64,000 bases of DNA from contig NC_092047.1 of the NCBI RefSeq assembly GCF_003086295.3, positions 117,902,449 through 117,966,448 of the forward strand, in the 5' to 3' direction. Positions 11,381 to 23,212 of the stretch are shown piece by piece. Numbering within the stretch: the stretch's first letter is position 1; each line of letters begins with the position of its first letter. The notes under the pieces were generated by a model that saw only the letters and a program-made list of their open reading frames with translations, did not search any database and had not been told where the DNA came from. Made by a program: the position numbers and the translations under genes. This DNA is from Arachis hypogaea (taxonomy: Eukaryota; Streptophyta; Magnoliopsida; Fabales; Fabaceae).

Positions 11381-12339
11381 ATGAAACAATTTTCATTCGA
11401 GCTTCCGAATAATGATTACATAGACCAACTTGCTTCTTCCACTAATAAGCAACAACAATTCTTGGATAAACAATTTACCATCTTTCCAGGTACTTGTTAT
11501 TTTTTATTTATAATATTATTGTTCTTTACAATTTTTGTATATCAATTTAGAAATTTATATGAATTGTTAAAGTTAAGAAGATATAGTTGTGATTAGTAAT
11601 TGACGATTTCATGTATACAAGTAGTAGTTATGCTTCATCTTTTTGGCACAACAAATTTGGGAGATAGATATAATAATGATGCTAGATTGCATTATGATAA
11701 ATGAAATAAACATGTAAATATGTGTTATACAATTCACTTATTTTGGGAAATTAGTGTAGAGGTGGTTGTTTTCCATTTATTAATCCTTAGGAGGAAGCCG
11801 TATCAGTAAAAGAGACAGAAAATGAAGAAAAATGTACTTAAATTTTAATTAGGGTTGAGGATCATTTAAAATTGGGATTATTATGCATTATGATGCCACA
11901 AGTGATAGATTATAAAGTAGAAACAACTTTTCCTTGTGATTCTAAAGTTATATATACTCAGCCGTCGGTGAAATTCTTGATTGAATGAAATTATATTATC
12001 AGATAAACATGTCCTGTGATATATTGTAAATTATTTTTGGCTAACCAATGAAAAACTCTTCTGCAGAAGATTGCAAAATTTCAGGTGAAGCACAGAAGCC
12101 TCAAGCAACATTATCTTTACAGCCATCAATGGCTGACCCTTGGAACCGCTTGGATTCACTCAGCCTATGATACAAAACTACAAAATTCTCAAAAAATAAA
12201 AGAAATTCATTCTTGGTAACTTAATTATTCATGGATACATAAGTTTCATTTCTTGTTCTTTCCTTTCTAGATATGTGCAGAATATCCTTACATGGATCAA
12301 TTTTATGGACTCTTCTCAGCTTATGCACCTCAAATTTCG
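11381..12339 (+). pseudogene. NF-YA transcription factor remnant, copy 1 (exons 1-3 only)
   Basis: Three exon-like blocks are recognised: exon 1 at 11381-11489 (starting MKQFSFELPNND, ending before a GT donor); exon 2 at about 12067-12215 (GEAQKPQATLSLQPSMADP); exon 3 at about 12271-12339 (CAEYPYMDQFYGLFSAYAPQ). These match the N-terminal half of plant NF-YA, the sequence-specific subunit of the CCAAT-box NF-Y complex. The exons for the NF-YB/YC-binding helix and DNA-binding domain are gone: after exon 3 the sequence jumps to the downstream 3' region. Exon 2 also has a frame error before its QPMI motif. It cannot make a working subunit. Confidence 0.75.
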
Positions 12340-13635
12340 GTTTGTATTTTATCTCAAATCTCAAATCTATATATCTATATATTAATCATATCAGTGTTCT
12401 TGTAATGCATGTCTCTGCATACAAGAATCTAAATTATAGTTATGAATGTGGAAGGTAACACTATTAACACAAAAAAAAATAACATTGTAAATGTAAATCA
12501 GTAATTTTTAAAAATATTTGTTACTTTAAAAATTTTGCATATTAACAATTCAGTGTATCTGAATACAATTTGCATCAAGATACAATGAGTTATTAATATA
12601 TCAAACTTCTAAAGTTACAGATTTTTTGAAGTAGATGGAGTATATAATTATAATATTAAAATATAAATAGTAATGTAATTGTCTTTTTGCAGAGGCTTAA
12701 TATTCTGAAGCAGAAAGACTAATGAATTATGATGTGTGCGTATTGTGTTTAAATAACAGCATGAATTTGTAGCATTTTTATGTGTGTGCTTTTTATTATC
12801 ATGTCTAGGTTTGGTGTTCTATTTATGAATTTTTGACTTTGTCAAGTAATGTATAATACTATAATGTCTTCTTTGTTAGAAATAAAAATAAGATATTTGA
12901 CAAATGCATATTACAACAATTGGTTTCTTCTCCGTTGCGACTTTAGTTATACTTATAATTAACAAAAACACTTTGAAAGTGAATTACAATATTACACAGA
13001 AATTTCTAATTAATTAATCTTACTATAATAGCATGCATATCTTCTGCATAATTAACAGAAACACTAAGAATTGAAATGGATTGAATATTTGCAATAAAAA
13101 TCTTGTAATTTTACACAAAAAGCTAAGGTAATGTTTTGCTTTTTAATTTTTTTATACTGATATGTTTATAATAAGTTGGTAATTGTTTATTGTTGTTTAG
13201 TTAAAGTGACATCATTTGATAATTTCAAATTGGCATTGTCAAGAAAAGATTTTTAATTTCATGAAATACTAACAAAAGAATATGGAAAAACAATGTTACT
13301 AATTAGAGGCAATTCTTTGTCACCAATACACAATAAAACAGAGAAAAAGGGGGGCGAAAATCATAGATTAGAAAGGCTCAATGGTGCAACATAATTAATC
13401 ACACTCCTCCAATACATAAACGCCAAGGTAAGTCACCAATATAACTGACATGATACATCTAAAAAAAATTTCAAAAATGCCAAAAAGTAAATATATGTCT
13501 GCAAAAGAATGTGCTAACATGAATCTTCCAAAAAGGAGCATCACCATGAGGTTTGTAGAAAGTAGAAACCAAACCAAAAGTCTCCATCTTCAAAAGGGTA
13601 GGTTCCAAAAGAAAATAAAGAATCTAAGGAATTAA
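12340..13635. other. Module 1 non-coding interval downstream of NF-YA remnant
   Basis: AT-rich and conserved in all modules. It holds the NF-YA 3' end: a possible last exon or 3' UTR begins after TTTTTGCAG near 12690 and is followed by AATAAAAA-type poly(A) signals near 12885. The junction near 12510 marks the deletion that removed exons 4 and 5. Short frames at 13395-13635 occur on both strands and have no recognisable product. Confidence 0.5.
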
Positions 13636-13639
13636 ATTT

Positions 13640-13735
13640 TCCAATGCAATGGTCACTTTGCTCAAATGTGTCCATGATTATGGGTCTCCCTTGTTGCTAG
13701 GTTGCTTTCTGCATGAAAGTTTCAGTCTCACTTGT
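13640..13735 (-). pseudogene. Second, weaker syntaxin scrap, module 1
   Basis: The minus strand reads FMQKAT, a stop, then QQGRPIIMDTFEQ, resembling the [14 protein letters not shown] start of the SNARE exon at 11323. In modules 2-4 the DNA just right of both scraps shares the stretch ATATAAGTTATCATAT, supporting common descent. It is much shorter and carries an in-frame stop here. Confidence 0.4.
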
Positions 13736-13740
13736 TATCA

Positions 13741-14102
13741 TATTTTTTGAGTAATCAATGTTATTGGAACATTATAAAGTATATAAAAATCTTACTATTA
13801 CTGGCTTATTTCTCAGCAATCAGCCCTGTGTAGTGCAAGGATTGAATATTGTTCATCCAGCGAAAGCAAAAGCAAAGGTGGCGAAGTTGTGTTGTTGGGT
13901 GGATGGATAATCTGTATGAGAAGGTACAAGTATTAAGTAAGGAATGGTATAACAGATTAATAAGAATGAGCGAATGAAGAATAAGAATATTGTAGAGAGA
14001 ATGAAGAATGAAAACTCGTGACTCACTTTATATGCATGAAAAACATAAATATATTGAGGGAATAAGAATAATGTTGTGTGTGTGCCTGTTGAAGTTGTTG
14101 GA
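13741..14102. other. 3' flank of CNL-A
   Basis: No gene is visible. The interval is the downstream (3' UTR) side of the minus-strand CNL-A. A 118-codon frame at 13853-14209 is an out-of-frame read of the CNL-A 3' end and is rejected. Confidence 0.5.
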
Positions 14103-17100
14103 TTACCAAATCCATCTGTAATCAACTTGAATGGCGGGGATGTGGGAGATTTTGGGCCAAAGCTGTGGATCCTTCTCCTGACATCGTTTGCCCAGCAAAG
14201 GGCTTCCACAGATGTTGAGTTGTATTAGAGAGGCAGGCAGCTTTTCTCCGTCAATGTTCTCCAACTTGCGACATTTAGAAATGTATAAATGTTGGAGGGA
14301 GGTGAGGTGGGCAAGTCCCTTGCATTCCAACGTCTCCACATTTTTAATGTCATACAATGTGAGAGACTCAAGCGAGGGAGGCAACCAACCTTCCTTTGGG
14401 AGGCACTTCACACTCTCACATTCACGCCCAATACAAAGATGAGTAAGCCCGTGAAATTGGGAATTCATGAATGCTGCACTGCTCACTAGTTTCTCGCTGT
14501 GGCTGATCTCAAGAGATCTCAGGCTACGCTGTGGATCCCCTGTTGCTGACAACTCGATCTCTGGGCATTTCAGTAATGTGAGAACCTCTAGCTGAGGTGC
14601 TGCCATCCATAGCGTCGACACGGACTTCAAACTCCTACACTCGTTGATATGCAAAGAACGGAGAGATGAAAGAGAGCGTGACACCACAATACACTCCATG
14701 ATTCCACAGTAGCTGATTTCAACACGCACGAGATTTGGAAAGGCATCCAACAACGAGAAGGATGTAACTGAATCACAGCTGTTCTCTATTGATAGTTCCT
14801 GCAGCGAGTGATGTTGCCCATCCATTTCGAATTCTAATTTTCTGCAATGCTGTATCGTCAACTTTTGTAGTGATGGGGAATAGCACTCACAGGAAACCAA
14901 ATGTGGGAGGAACAATCTGAGATGCATAAAGAAGTGAGGCAACTCAGTTGCGTGTTCGTAATGGCCTCCACCACGGACCCCACTAGACGCTTTCCTTGAA
15001 TTGAAAGACTGGTAATCGCAGGTGCCCTTGGAACACAACAACTCAGCTGCTTGCAATGGCTAATCTGAAGTGATTGCAAAGATGGTAGATGAATGGGCAA
15101 ATCTCCTCTCAACATCGGACAGCCAAATATGGTAAGCTCCCTAAGTCTCGGAAACCCATTGAACTCTAATGAACGCCACTCCTTCCAGCAAGGCATTAAA
15201 TAAAACGAAAGAGTTTCAAGCATTGGGAATGGTGGTGTCTCCAAACAAGATTCACCATTCTGGTTAAAGTAAAACTCAGCACCCACACTTTCCAGACTTT
15301 TAAAATGTGAAATTGATAGGTGCTTCAACGAGGGCAACTGTCCAAATGAAGGAAGCATACAGCAACTCCTGCAACGAATAAGTGTTATTTTGGTGATGTT
15401 GTGGTAGGAAGAATGTCCCACCCAATCTGGAAATGTTGTACCCCTGTAACCATTGATCTCTAACTCTTTCAAATTAGTGTGAGGTTGTAACTTGTCAAGT
15501 ATGTCTCTTTCCATTTGGGAATCAACTGTATTCTCGTCTTTATTCCTCGACCAACTTAACGTCATAAAATCAATGCCATCCTTATCAAACATTCCTGCCA
15601 TCGAAGCTTCATTGCTGTTGACCACATTCTCCAACTCTTTAATGGAAATAGATTGGTGTAGATCTACGAGTGCTCCCAATTCTTTAATCTTGTTTTCTTC
15701 ATGCTTTCCAACAAAATAATTACTTAAAAACTGCAAACTTCTTAATTTGCTCATGCCTTTCGGCATCTCACGTAACTTAGTCCCTCTAATATCAAGATGG
15801 CGCAAATTTACAAGATCTTTCATGCCAACAGGTAGCATTTTCAGATTGCTACAGGAATACAACTTCAAAGTCTGCAAATTGTAAAGGTTACCCAATGACT
15901 CTGGCAATGCCACAATGTTGGTCTTGGACAGATCCAAGTAACGCAGATGAATCAACTCACCTATTGAATCAGGTACTGACTCAAGAGGAAAGCTTTCAAA
16001 TGACAAAGCTCTCAGGTACTTCAACTGTGACAACATGATGCAAGGTGCATTTTCCATGTTAAATGGGATCTCTGACCCCAAATTGATTTCAAGAAATGTC
16101 CTTGTATGTTTTATTGCATCGCAAACTCCCAAAACTTTTGACATTGGGTAATTGCCTTTGGCATTATGTGACAAATGACGAGCTTTAATATCAACCTCAA
16201 CTGCATTCCGAACCTCTTCAGCTCTGAAATAGAATTCTCCAGCACATGTCATTGCTAAATCATGAACAAGATCATGCATCACAAATTTATTTCGCCAAGT
16301 ACTATGAGGTTGCAAAAATGATCTCGCAATTAATTCATCAAAATATTCACCACCAACTTCTTCCATAGTCTTTTTTTCTACTGGTTGCAAAAAATTCTCT
16401 GCCATCCATAACAGCATCAATTCATCCTTGCTAAATTCATAGTCCTTGGGATACAAGGAACAATAAACAAAGCACTGTTTCAAATATGAAGGAAGAAAAT
16501 AATAACTTATCTTTAACGCTGGAACAACATTTATTCTGTCATTGGAGAGTTCCCAGATTTCACTCTTCAGTAAATGATTCCAATTTCTGATATCAGAATT
16601 TCCACGCAATATGCCTCCAAGGGCTTGAGCTGCCAAGGGCAATCCATCACACTTCTTTACGATATCTCTGCCGATTTTTTCCAGGGTTGGATTATCCACA
16701 GAAACAGTTGACAGACGTGCATGCTTTGTAAACACCAACCAACAATCTTCATCGGACAATGATCTTAGTTCATGAGGTGAAACAGTCTGCACTAAAGAAG
16801 CTACTTTTTTGTTTCTAGTGGTTATTAGAATTTTACTTCCCTTAACCCCTTTTTGAAAAGGTTTTAGAAGCTTATCCCAATCACTATAATTTTCATTCCA
16901 TACGTCGTCCAAGACAATGAAGAACTTTTGCCTCGACAACTTTTCCTTTAAATCAAGCTGAAGTAAATTCAAATCTGTCAAGTTACAAGAACTCGAAGTT
17001 ATTACCTCGATTATAGTCTTGGTGACCTTGACAATATCAAACTCTTCTGACACACAAACCCATCCTCGTAAATCAAAATTCTCCTTCACTTTGTCATCGT

Positions 17101-17725
17101 GGTAAAGCAATTGGGCCAAAGTAGTCTTTCCTATTCCGCCCATGCCCACAATGGGAATGACAGATAAATCACCATCAGCAGCATCATCATCATCCAACAA
17201 CAGTTTGAGTATGGCCTCCTTGTCTTCTTTCCTGCCACATATCTCCGATGGTTCAACAAGACATGTGGATGGAATTCTCCATGACATGTCCACCTTGGCA
17301 CTCTCCTTCAGACGAAGATAATTCTTGCGTGCTACAACAGACTCTAGTCTTCGAACTATGTTTTCGATGTCACCAGTATCTTCTATATATGAATCAACAA
17401 GGCAAGACCAGGAGGAAGAGTTACTTGGATCCCTTTGAGCGGCAGCAATAGCGGCTTTAGTGGAGAGTTCGTCGAGCAAGTCATCAGCCATAAAGAGAGC
17501 ATCTTGAAGATCAACAAGCCACTTCTTGACTTTCTTGTCACTGAACTGCTTCAGCTCAGCATCATCAAGAACAGGTGCAACATCATACAGATAATTCTGC
17601 AACCTTCCAAGCAAGTTGTTCCTTTTGAGGAAAGAGTCGTCTTCTTCAAGTATTGAAGTCAGGTTGTCCAAAACAGCATCAACAAAGGGAGAGAGGTAAG
17701 CTCCACCATAAAGTTTTTCAGCCAT
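14103..17725 (-). pseudogene. CNL-A: CC-NB-ARC-LRR resistance gene broken by a one-base deletion
   Basis: Starts MAEKLYGGAYLSPF. Domains: Rx-type coiled coil (1-130, with MADDLLDEL); NB-ARC with P-loop GMGGIGKTT (194-202), RNBS-A, kinase-2 FFIVLDDVW (268-276, final W typical of CNL), RNBS-B ITTRN, GLPLA (361-365), RNBS-D CFVYCSLYPKDYE, and MHDL (about 483); then LRRs. The frame is open to about residue 949, then breaks in the G run at 14875-14878 (four G here, five in CNL-B at the same place) and stops at 14858. The rest of the LRR region continues in another frame down to 14103. In sense it would be an intracellular immune receptor of about 1207 residues. A truncated 955-residue protein lacking the last LRRs remains possible, as does a sequencing error. 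Confidence 0.9.
17127..17148 (-). promoter_or_regulatory. Candidate miR482/2118 target at CNL-A P-loop
   Basis: The codons for GMGGIGK on the minus strand partly match the recalled target consensus of the miR482/2118 family, known to cut NLR transcripts at the P-loop in legumes. By eye about 17 of 22 positions pair. This is a suggestion only; small-RNA or degradome data would decide. Confidence 0.35.
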
Positions 17726-18677
17726 GGTTGAATCTCAAGTGAAGCAGATCAGATGGGATCAGAACAAAGAAAGAAAGTCAACGGATGAGGGAAGTGTTTG
17801 CTTTGTGTGGTAGGTGAAGTTGATTTGACGAGGTTTATGGTGTTCGGACAAAATGATGGGATGGTGTTGTGAAAGATAAACAATTGGTTAATGTATTGGT
17901 GAGTGTGCTAATCACATGCTTAAAAAAGGTATGTAACTCTCCATGAATTATGATACTTTATGCTGCCTTCCCATGGCTTCTTATTTTTTTATTGGACAAA
18001 CTTTGTTGTTATATTAATTTAGTAATTTAAGAACAAGCTGTAACGCATTACCAATTTGTAAACTAAAAACTAGCTGTGGTTGCTCTTTATCAAACTCACT
18101 CAATTTTATTTAGCTTTTTCAATTTTTATTATCTCCAAGGAATTTATATGATAGAATTTCTCTTCATGTATTCTTTCTCTTTTTGTCAACAGATTTAAAA
18201 GACTATCAAATATCAATGATTCTACTGTATTATTAGAAAGGAACAGAGCAATAATGACTTTTAAATATGCATGTAGATAGTATTTTTGGTAATTAAAATG
18301 ATTGCTAACTAATACTATTTTATTGTCTTAACTCTTAAACCTTATTTGTTACTTATTTGTCACTTTTTCTTTTATGTAAATTATGGTTAGACAAAGCGTT
18401 TTATTATTTATATGTAAATTATTTTATTTTAGGAAGATTTACATAAAAGAAAAGAAAGACATATATAACCCGTTTTCCTTTAGCTGACAAAAATATTCTC
18501 AGACCAGAACTGAGCTTGGTGGAGGCGAAGAAATGATGGAGAAGAGTGGGGATGTGAGTAGAAGAAGCAGAGAGAAAGAGAGAGAAGCAGAGGGAGTATG
18601 AAGACAGAGCCTTTTGGGAGAAATTAGAAGAGTGAAACCCTTCATTCTCTTCTCCCTTCACATTTTCTATATATAAA
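17726..18677 (-). promoter_or_regulatory. CNL-A upstream region with W-box, CT-rich leader and TATA element
   Basis: This is the only CNL upstream region in the window free of insertions. A WRKY-type W-box (TTGACT on the minus strand) lies at 17776-17781, about 50 bases before the ATG, and is conserved in CNL-B and CNL-C. At 18490-18600 the minus strand is CT-rich, like a plant 5' leader, and a TATA element lies at 18667-18677. A leader intron between about 18470 and 17740 is possible: there is a GT after CGG near 18470 and a pyrimidine-rich AG near the ATG. An 80-codon minus-strand frame at 18419-18661 overlaps the leader and is not called as a gene. Confidence 0.4.
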
Positions 18678-18958
18678 CATTCATCATATGCACAGCCAAT
18701 GGTTATGTGGCAGCATATGTTGATTGCTCTTGATAAGGTTTTGAACTAGTCCAATTTGTTGATAGGCACCAAACAGTATCCCATTAACTAAGCAAAAATA
18801 AATTTATCTGCAAAACTTTAGTTCAGGTGTCTGAAATTTATTATCAAATGGTAAATTATATTTTTTCCATTAATTAATTTGGATGTCACGACTCATGCAA
18901 TCAATTTTTCTTAGAACAATAAGAAGGACTGTAATACAATATGAAAATGGTGAATATT

Positions 18959-19155
18959 ATGATGGCAATGAAGGTGCATTTCCTGTTCCTGGTATTCTTG
19001 CAAGCTGGAGCTGCTGGACCAAAACAGCCATGTCCAAGAACACTTGATGAATCTTATTGAGACTCCTCTCTATATTAATCACTGTGTTATGCCTCTCTTC
19101 AATCTCTTGGATTGTGTCCATGATTGTTGTTCTCCCTTGTTTCTCAATTTCTTTC
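18959..19155 (-). pseudogene. Qa-SNARE syntaxin gene scrap, module 2
   Basis: Same relic as at 11117-11323: [19 protein letters not shown] followed by [12 protein letters not shown]. Here a small deletion throws the anchor region out of frame (ending [16 protein letters not shown]). The splice acceptor TTGCAG is kept. Modules 1 and 4 share other changes, so the scraps have decayed separately. Confidence 0.6.
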
Positions 19156-19237
19156 TGCAACAAAGTTTAACCTTCCCAGTTCCCACCACATATAAGTTAT
19201 CATATTGTTTCTATTCCAACATTATAATAACTAAATA

Positions 19238-21161
19238 ATGAAACAATTTTCATTCGAGCTTCCGAATAATGATTACATAGACCAACTTGCTTCTTCCACT
19301 AATAAGCGACAACAATTCTTGGATAAACAATTTACCATCTTTCCAGGTACTTGTTATTTTTTATTTATAATATTATTGTTCTTTACAATCTTTGTATATC
19401 AATTTAGTAATTTATATGAATTGTTAAAGTTAATAAGATACAGTTGTGATTAGTAATTGACGATTTCATCTTTTTGGCACAAAAAATTTGGGAGATAGAT
19501 ATAATAATCATGCTAGATTGCGTTATGATAAATTAAATAAACATGTAAATATGTGTTAAACAATTCACTTGTTTTGGGGAATTAGTGCAGGGGTGGTTGT
19601 CTTCCATTTATTAATCCTTAGGAGGAAGCCATATCAGTAAAAGGACAGAAAATGAAGAAAAATGTACTTAAATTTTAATTAGGGTTTAGGATAATTTAAA
19701 ATTGGGATTATTATGCATTATTATGCCACAAGTGATAGATTATAAAGTAGAAACAACTTTTCCTTGTGATTCTAAAGTTATATATACTCAGCCATAGGTG
19801 AAATTCTTGATTGAATGAAATTATATTATCAGATAAAATTGGTTCCCTAGCATTATTGTATTGTAAATTATTTTTGGCTAACCAATGAAAAACTCTTCTG
19901 CAGAAGATTGCAAAATTTCAGGTGAAGCACAGAAGCCTCAAGCAACATTATCTTTACAGCCATCAATGGCTGACCCTTCGAACCGCTTGGATTCACTCAG
20001 CCTATGATACAAAACTACAAAATTCTCAAAAAATAAAAGAAATTCATTCTTGGTAACTTAATTATTCATGGATACATAAGTTTCATTTCTTGTTCTTTCC
20101 TTTCTAGGTATGTGCAGAATATCCTTACATGGATCAATTTTATGGACTCTTCTCAGCTTATGCACCTCAAATTCGGTTTGTATTTTATCTCAAATCTCAA
20201 ATCTATATATCTATATATAAATCATATCAGTGTTCTTGTAATGCATGTCTCTGCATACAAGAATCTAAATTATAGTTATGAATGTGGAAGGTAACACTAT
20301 TAACACAAAAATAATAACATTGTAAATGTAAATCAGTAAATGACGGAAACTTTTCGCTTGATGTTAAATTATAGTATAAGTTACAAGTACATCTTCTAAA
20401 ATTAAGTCTGTTGTTGTAGTGTGTGTATGTATAGATATACGTATCTTCCAGTATTTATCAATGGATCTATGCATGTATGTAACATATATGAATAAAGCAG
20501 GGGCTTATGATGCTGCCACTAAACAAGACATCAGATGATGGACCAACTTACGTGAATGCTAAGCAATACCATGGAATCATAAGGCGTAGGCAGTCACGTG
20601 CTAAAGCTGTTCTTGCCAATAAACTCATAAAACGTTGCAAGCTTTGAGCATTCATCAAATAAAACAATTCAATTAATAAGCCAATTTAAGCCGAGAATGC
20701 AAAACTTTCTGTATTAGAAAAATAGCTGCAGTTTCTTAAACTGGATTAGTTGAATTTTTTAGTAATAGAGTTATGTTATAAGTTGTTTGTGTTGCAGCCA
20801 TATATGCATGAATCGCGCCATCTCCAACAATGGAAATGGCAACAGTGGAAGTGAAGCAAACAAAAAAGGACTTGGCCATCAACTACATTCCAGTGGTTCT
20901 CAGAATTCTGAAGTCCTACGATCCTCGGCCGGAACCTCGAATTCGTTGAAGGAAACAAATGGAAGCAGTCCAAACATTTCATCAGAGGTGACAAGCATGT
21001 ACTCATCAAGAAGAGGAATTGATGGATTTGCCATCAATCACATTGGAACTCCTATGCACTCCCTTACAGATATGATGGACACTGGACATGGACATAGCAT
21101 GATCATGCCCGCGAAATGGGTTTCGGCTGTGGTCGGAAACTGCTGCAACCTTAATGTTTGA
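19238..21161 (+). pseudogene. NF-YA transcription factor remnant, copy 2 (most complete, five exons)
   Basis: Exons by eye: 19238-19346, 19904-20052, 20108-20175, 20501-20641 and 20798-21161. Exon 4 holds the NF-YA core helix ([20 protein letters not shown]) that binds NF-YB/NF-YC. Exon 5 begins PYMHESRH and ends GNCCNLNV before a stop, as plant NF-YAs do. Lesions: exon 2 goes out of frame before QPMI and meets TGA; the donor after exon 4 is CT instead of GT (20642-20643); exon 5 has lost about 60 bases right after ESRH, removing the second half of the DNA-binding domain and shifting frame. It is probably not functional, though it is the best guide to the ancestral gene. Confidence 0.8.
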
Positions 21162-22047
21162 TCTGGCAAGGATATTAAGCGAGTTTTGGTGTAGCATTGC
21201 ACCAAAATCTTCGTATCCTTGTCAGGCCAGATGGAAAATGCTATTTTCCTTTCTGGTGCTCAGGCAACTCATCCTTGGCTCAATTATATTCTCTATCAAT
21301 TTTAAAAATATTTGTTACTTTAAAAATTTTGCATATTAACAATTCAGTGTTTCTGAATACAATTTGCATCAAGATACAATGAGTTATTAATATATCAAAC
21401 TTAAAGTTACAGATTTTTTGAAGTAGATGGAGTATATAATTATAATATTAAAATATAAATAGTAATGTAATTGTCTTTTTGCAGAGGCTTGATATTCTGA
21501 AGCAGAAAGACTAATGAATTATGATGTGTGTGTATTGTGTTTAAATAACAGCATGAATTTGTAGCATTTTTATGTGTGTGCTTTTTATTATCATATCTAG
21601 GTTTGGTGTTCTATTTATGAATTTTTGACTTTGTCAAGTAATGTATAATGTCTTCTTTGTTAGAAATAAAAATAAGATATTTGACTAATGCATATTACAA
21701 TAACTGGTTTCTTATCCGTTGCTACTTTAGTTATACTTTCTGCATAATTAACAAAAACATTTTGAAAGTAAATTACAATATTACACAGAAATTTCTAATT
21801 AATTAATCTTACTATAATAGCATACATATCTTCTATATAATTAACAGAAACACTAAGAATTGAAATGGATTGAATATTTGCAATAAAAATCTTGTATTTT
21901 TACACAAAAAGCTAAGGTAATGTTTTGCTTTTTAATTTTTTTTTAATACTGATATGTTTATAATAAGTTGTTAATTGTTTATTGTTGTTTAGTTAAAGTG
22001 ACATCATTTGGTAATTTCAAATCGACATTGTCAAGCAAAGACTTCTA
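21162..22047. other. Module 2 interval downstream of NF-YA remnant
   Basis: AT-rich, homologous to 12510-13250 and 46400-47280. It contains the possible NF-YA 3' UTR exon after TTTTTGCAG near 21484 and AATAAAAA near 21665. No other gene is seen. Confidence 0.45.
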
Positions 22048-22397
22048 GGGCTTGTTTGGGTGAGCTTTTAAGAAAAGATCTTTTTTCGAGTTATCTTTTT
22101 TTTAAAAGATCTTATAAAGAAGTAAAAGTAATTTTATGTTTGGATATCTCATGTAAAAAGGTCTTTTTATCAATCAATTATGTTTGGGTATAATAATATA
22201 AAAGTACTTTTTTGTTTATTTATTATATGAAAAACATCTTTTTTTAAGAAAAAAAGATTTTTTAAAAAAAGATGTAAATTACAGCTTCTCAAAAAAGATC
22301 TTTTTTTTATTTTACTAGTACTTTTACTTTTACTATTAGAAATTTGCCAAACACGTTAAAAAATAAAAAAAGATATTTTTTATTGAAAAAAGATTTT
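22048..22397. mobile_element. MITE-like foldback insertion in module 2
   Basis: About 350 bases present only in module 2. The matching unoccupied sites are near 13250 (module 1), 47280 (module 3) and 63215 (module 4). It starts GGGCTTGTTTGGGTGAGC, is rich in AAAAGATCTTTT palindromes and carries an inverted GCCAAACACG near its right end. The direct repeat TTCTA (22043-22047 and 22398-22402) may be the target duplication. No coding capacity. The superfamily is uncertain. Confidence 0.6.
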
Positions 22398-22402
22398 TTC
22401 TA

Positions 22403-23212
22403 GTTTCATGAAATACTAACAAAAGAATATGGAAAAACAATGTTACTAATTAGAGGCAATTCTTTGTCACCAATACACAATAAAACAGAGAAAAAGGGGG
22501 GCAAAAATCATAGATCAGAAAGGCTCAATGGTGCAACACAATTAATCACACTCCTCCAATACATAAACGCCAAGGTAAGTCACCAATATAACTGACATGA
22601 TACATCTAAAGAAAATTTCAAAAATCCCAAAAAGTAAATATATGTCTGCAAAAGGAGCATGACCATGAGGTTTGTAGAAAGTAGAAACCAAACCAAAAGT
22701 CTCAATCTTCAAAAGGTTCCAAAAGAAAATAAAGAAGCTAAGGAATTAAATTTTCCAATGCAATGGTCACGTTGCTCAATTGTGGCCATGATTATGGGTC
22801 TCCCTTGTTGCTCAGTTGCTTTCTGCATGAAAGTTTCAGTCTCACGTGTTACCACGACATATAAGTTATCATATTTTTTGAGTAATCAATGTTATTGGAA
22901 CATTGTAAAGTATATAAAAATCTTACTGTTACTGTCTTATTTCTCAGAAATCAGCCCTGTGTATTGCAATGATTGAAATTGTTGGGTGGATGGATAATCT
23001 GTATAAGGTACAAGTGTTAAGTAAGGAAAGGTATAGCACATGTATAAGAATGATTAAAAATGAAGAATAAGAATATTGTAGAGAGAATGAAGAATGAAAA
23101 CTCGTGAGTCACTGTATATGCAGAGTATAAAATATAAATGATGATGAATAACATAAATATATATTGAGGGAATAAGAATAATGTTGTGTGCGTATCTGTT
23201 GTAGTTGTTGGA
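22403..23212. other. Module 2 interval with second syntaxin scrap and CNL-B 3' flank
   Basis: At 22754-22850 the minus strand reads FMQKATEQQGRPIIMATIEQRD, the less damaged form of the second syntaxin scrap: no stop codon here. The remainder is the CNL-B downstream flank. No further gene is seen. Confidence 0.4.

Larger units (their letters stand above)
1..14037. repeat. Left copy of a large higher-order segmental duplication
   Basis: This block matches 54973-64000 almost base for base. It covers the right part of the LARD element, the TATA spacer, the syntaxin scrap, the NF-YA remnant and the start of the region downstream of the CNL gene. The one large difference is the copia element at 6123-11111, present only here. 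By eye the first 900 bases show about six substitutions against the other copy. Position 1 is already inside the repeat, so its left edge lies outside the window. The block is inferred to be one end of a tandem repeat carrying three CNL genes. Confidence 0.9.

Noticed and set aside
13395..13635. 60-61 codon frames on both strands, repeated in modules 3 and 4
   Set aside because: Broken in module 2 by a deletion; no recognisable product, and repetition is explained by the module duplication.
13853..14209. 118-codon minus-strand frame overlapping the CNL-A 3' end
   Set aside because: It is another frame of the CNL-A end and its flank; the equivalents at 23017-23319 and 48049-48237 share only what the CNL sequence forces.
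18419..18661. 80-codon minus-strand frame repeated near 36303 and 52489
   Set aside because: Lies in the CT-rich leader with Ser/Leu-rich content; its ends differ among modules. More likely untranslated leader, at best an upstream ORF.
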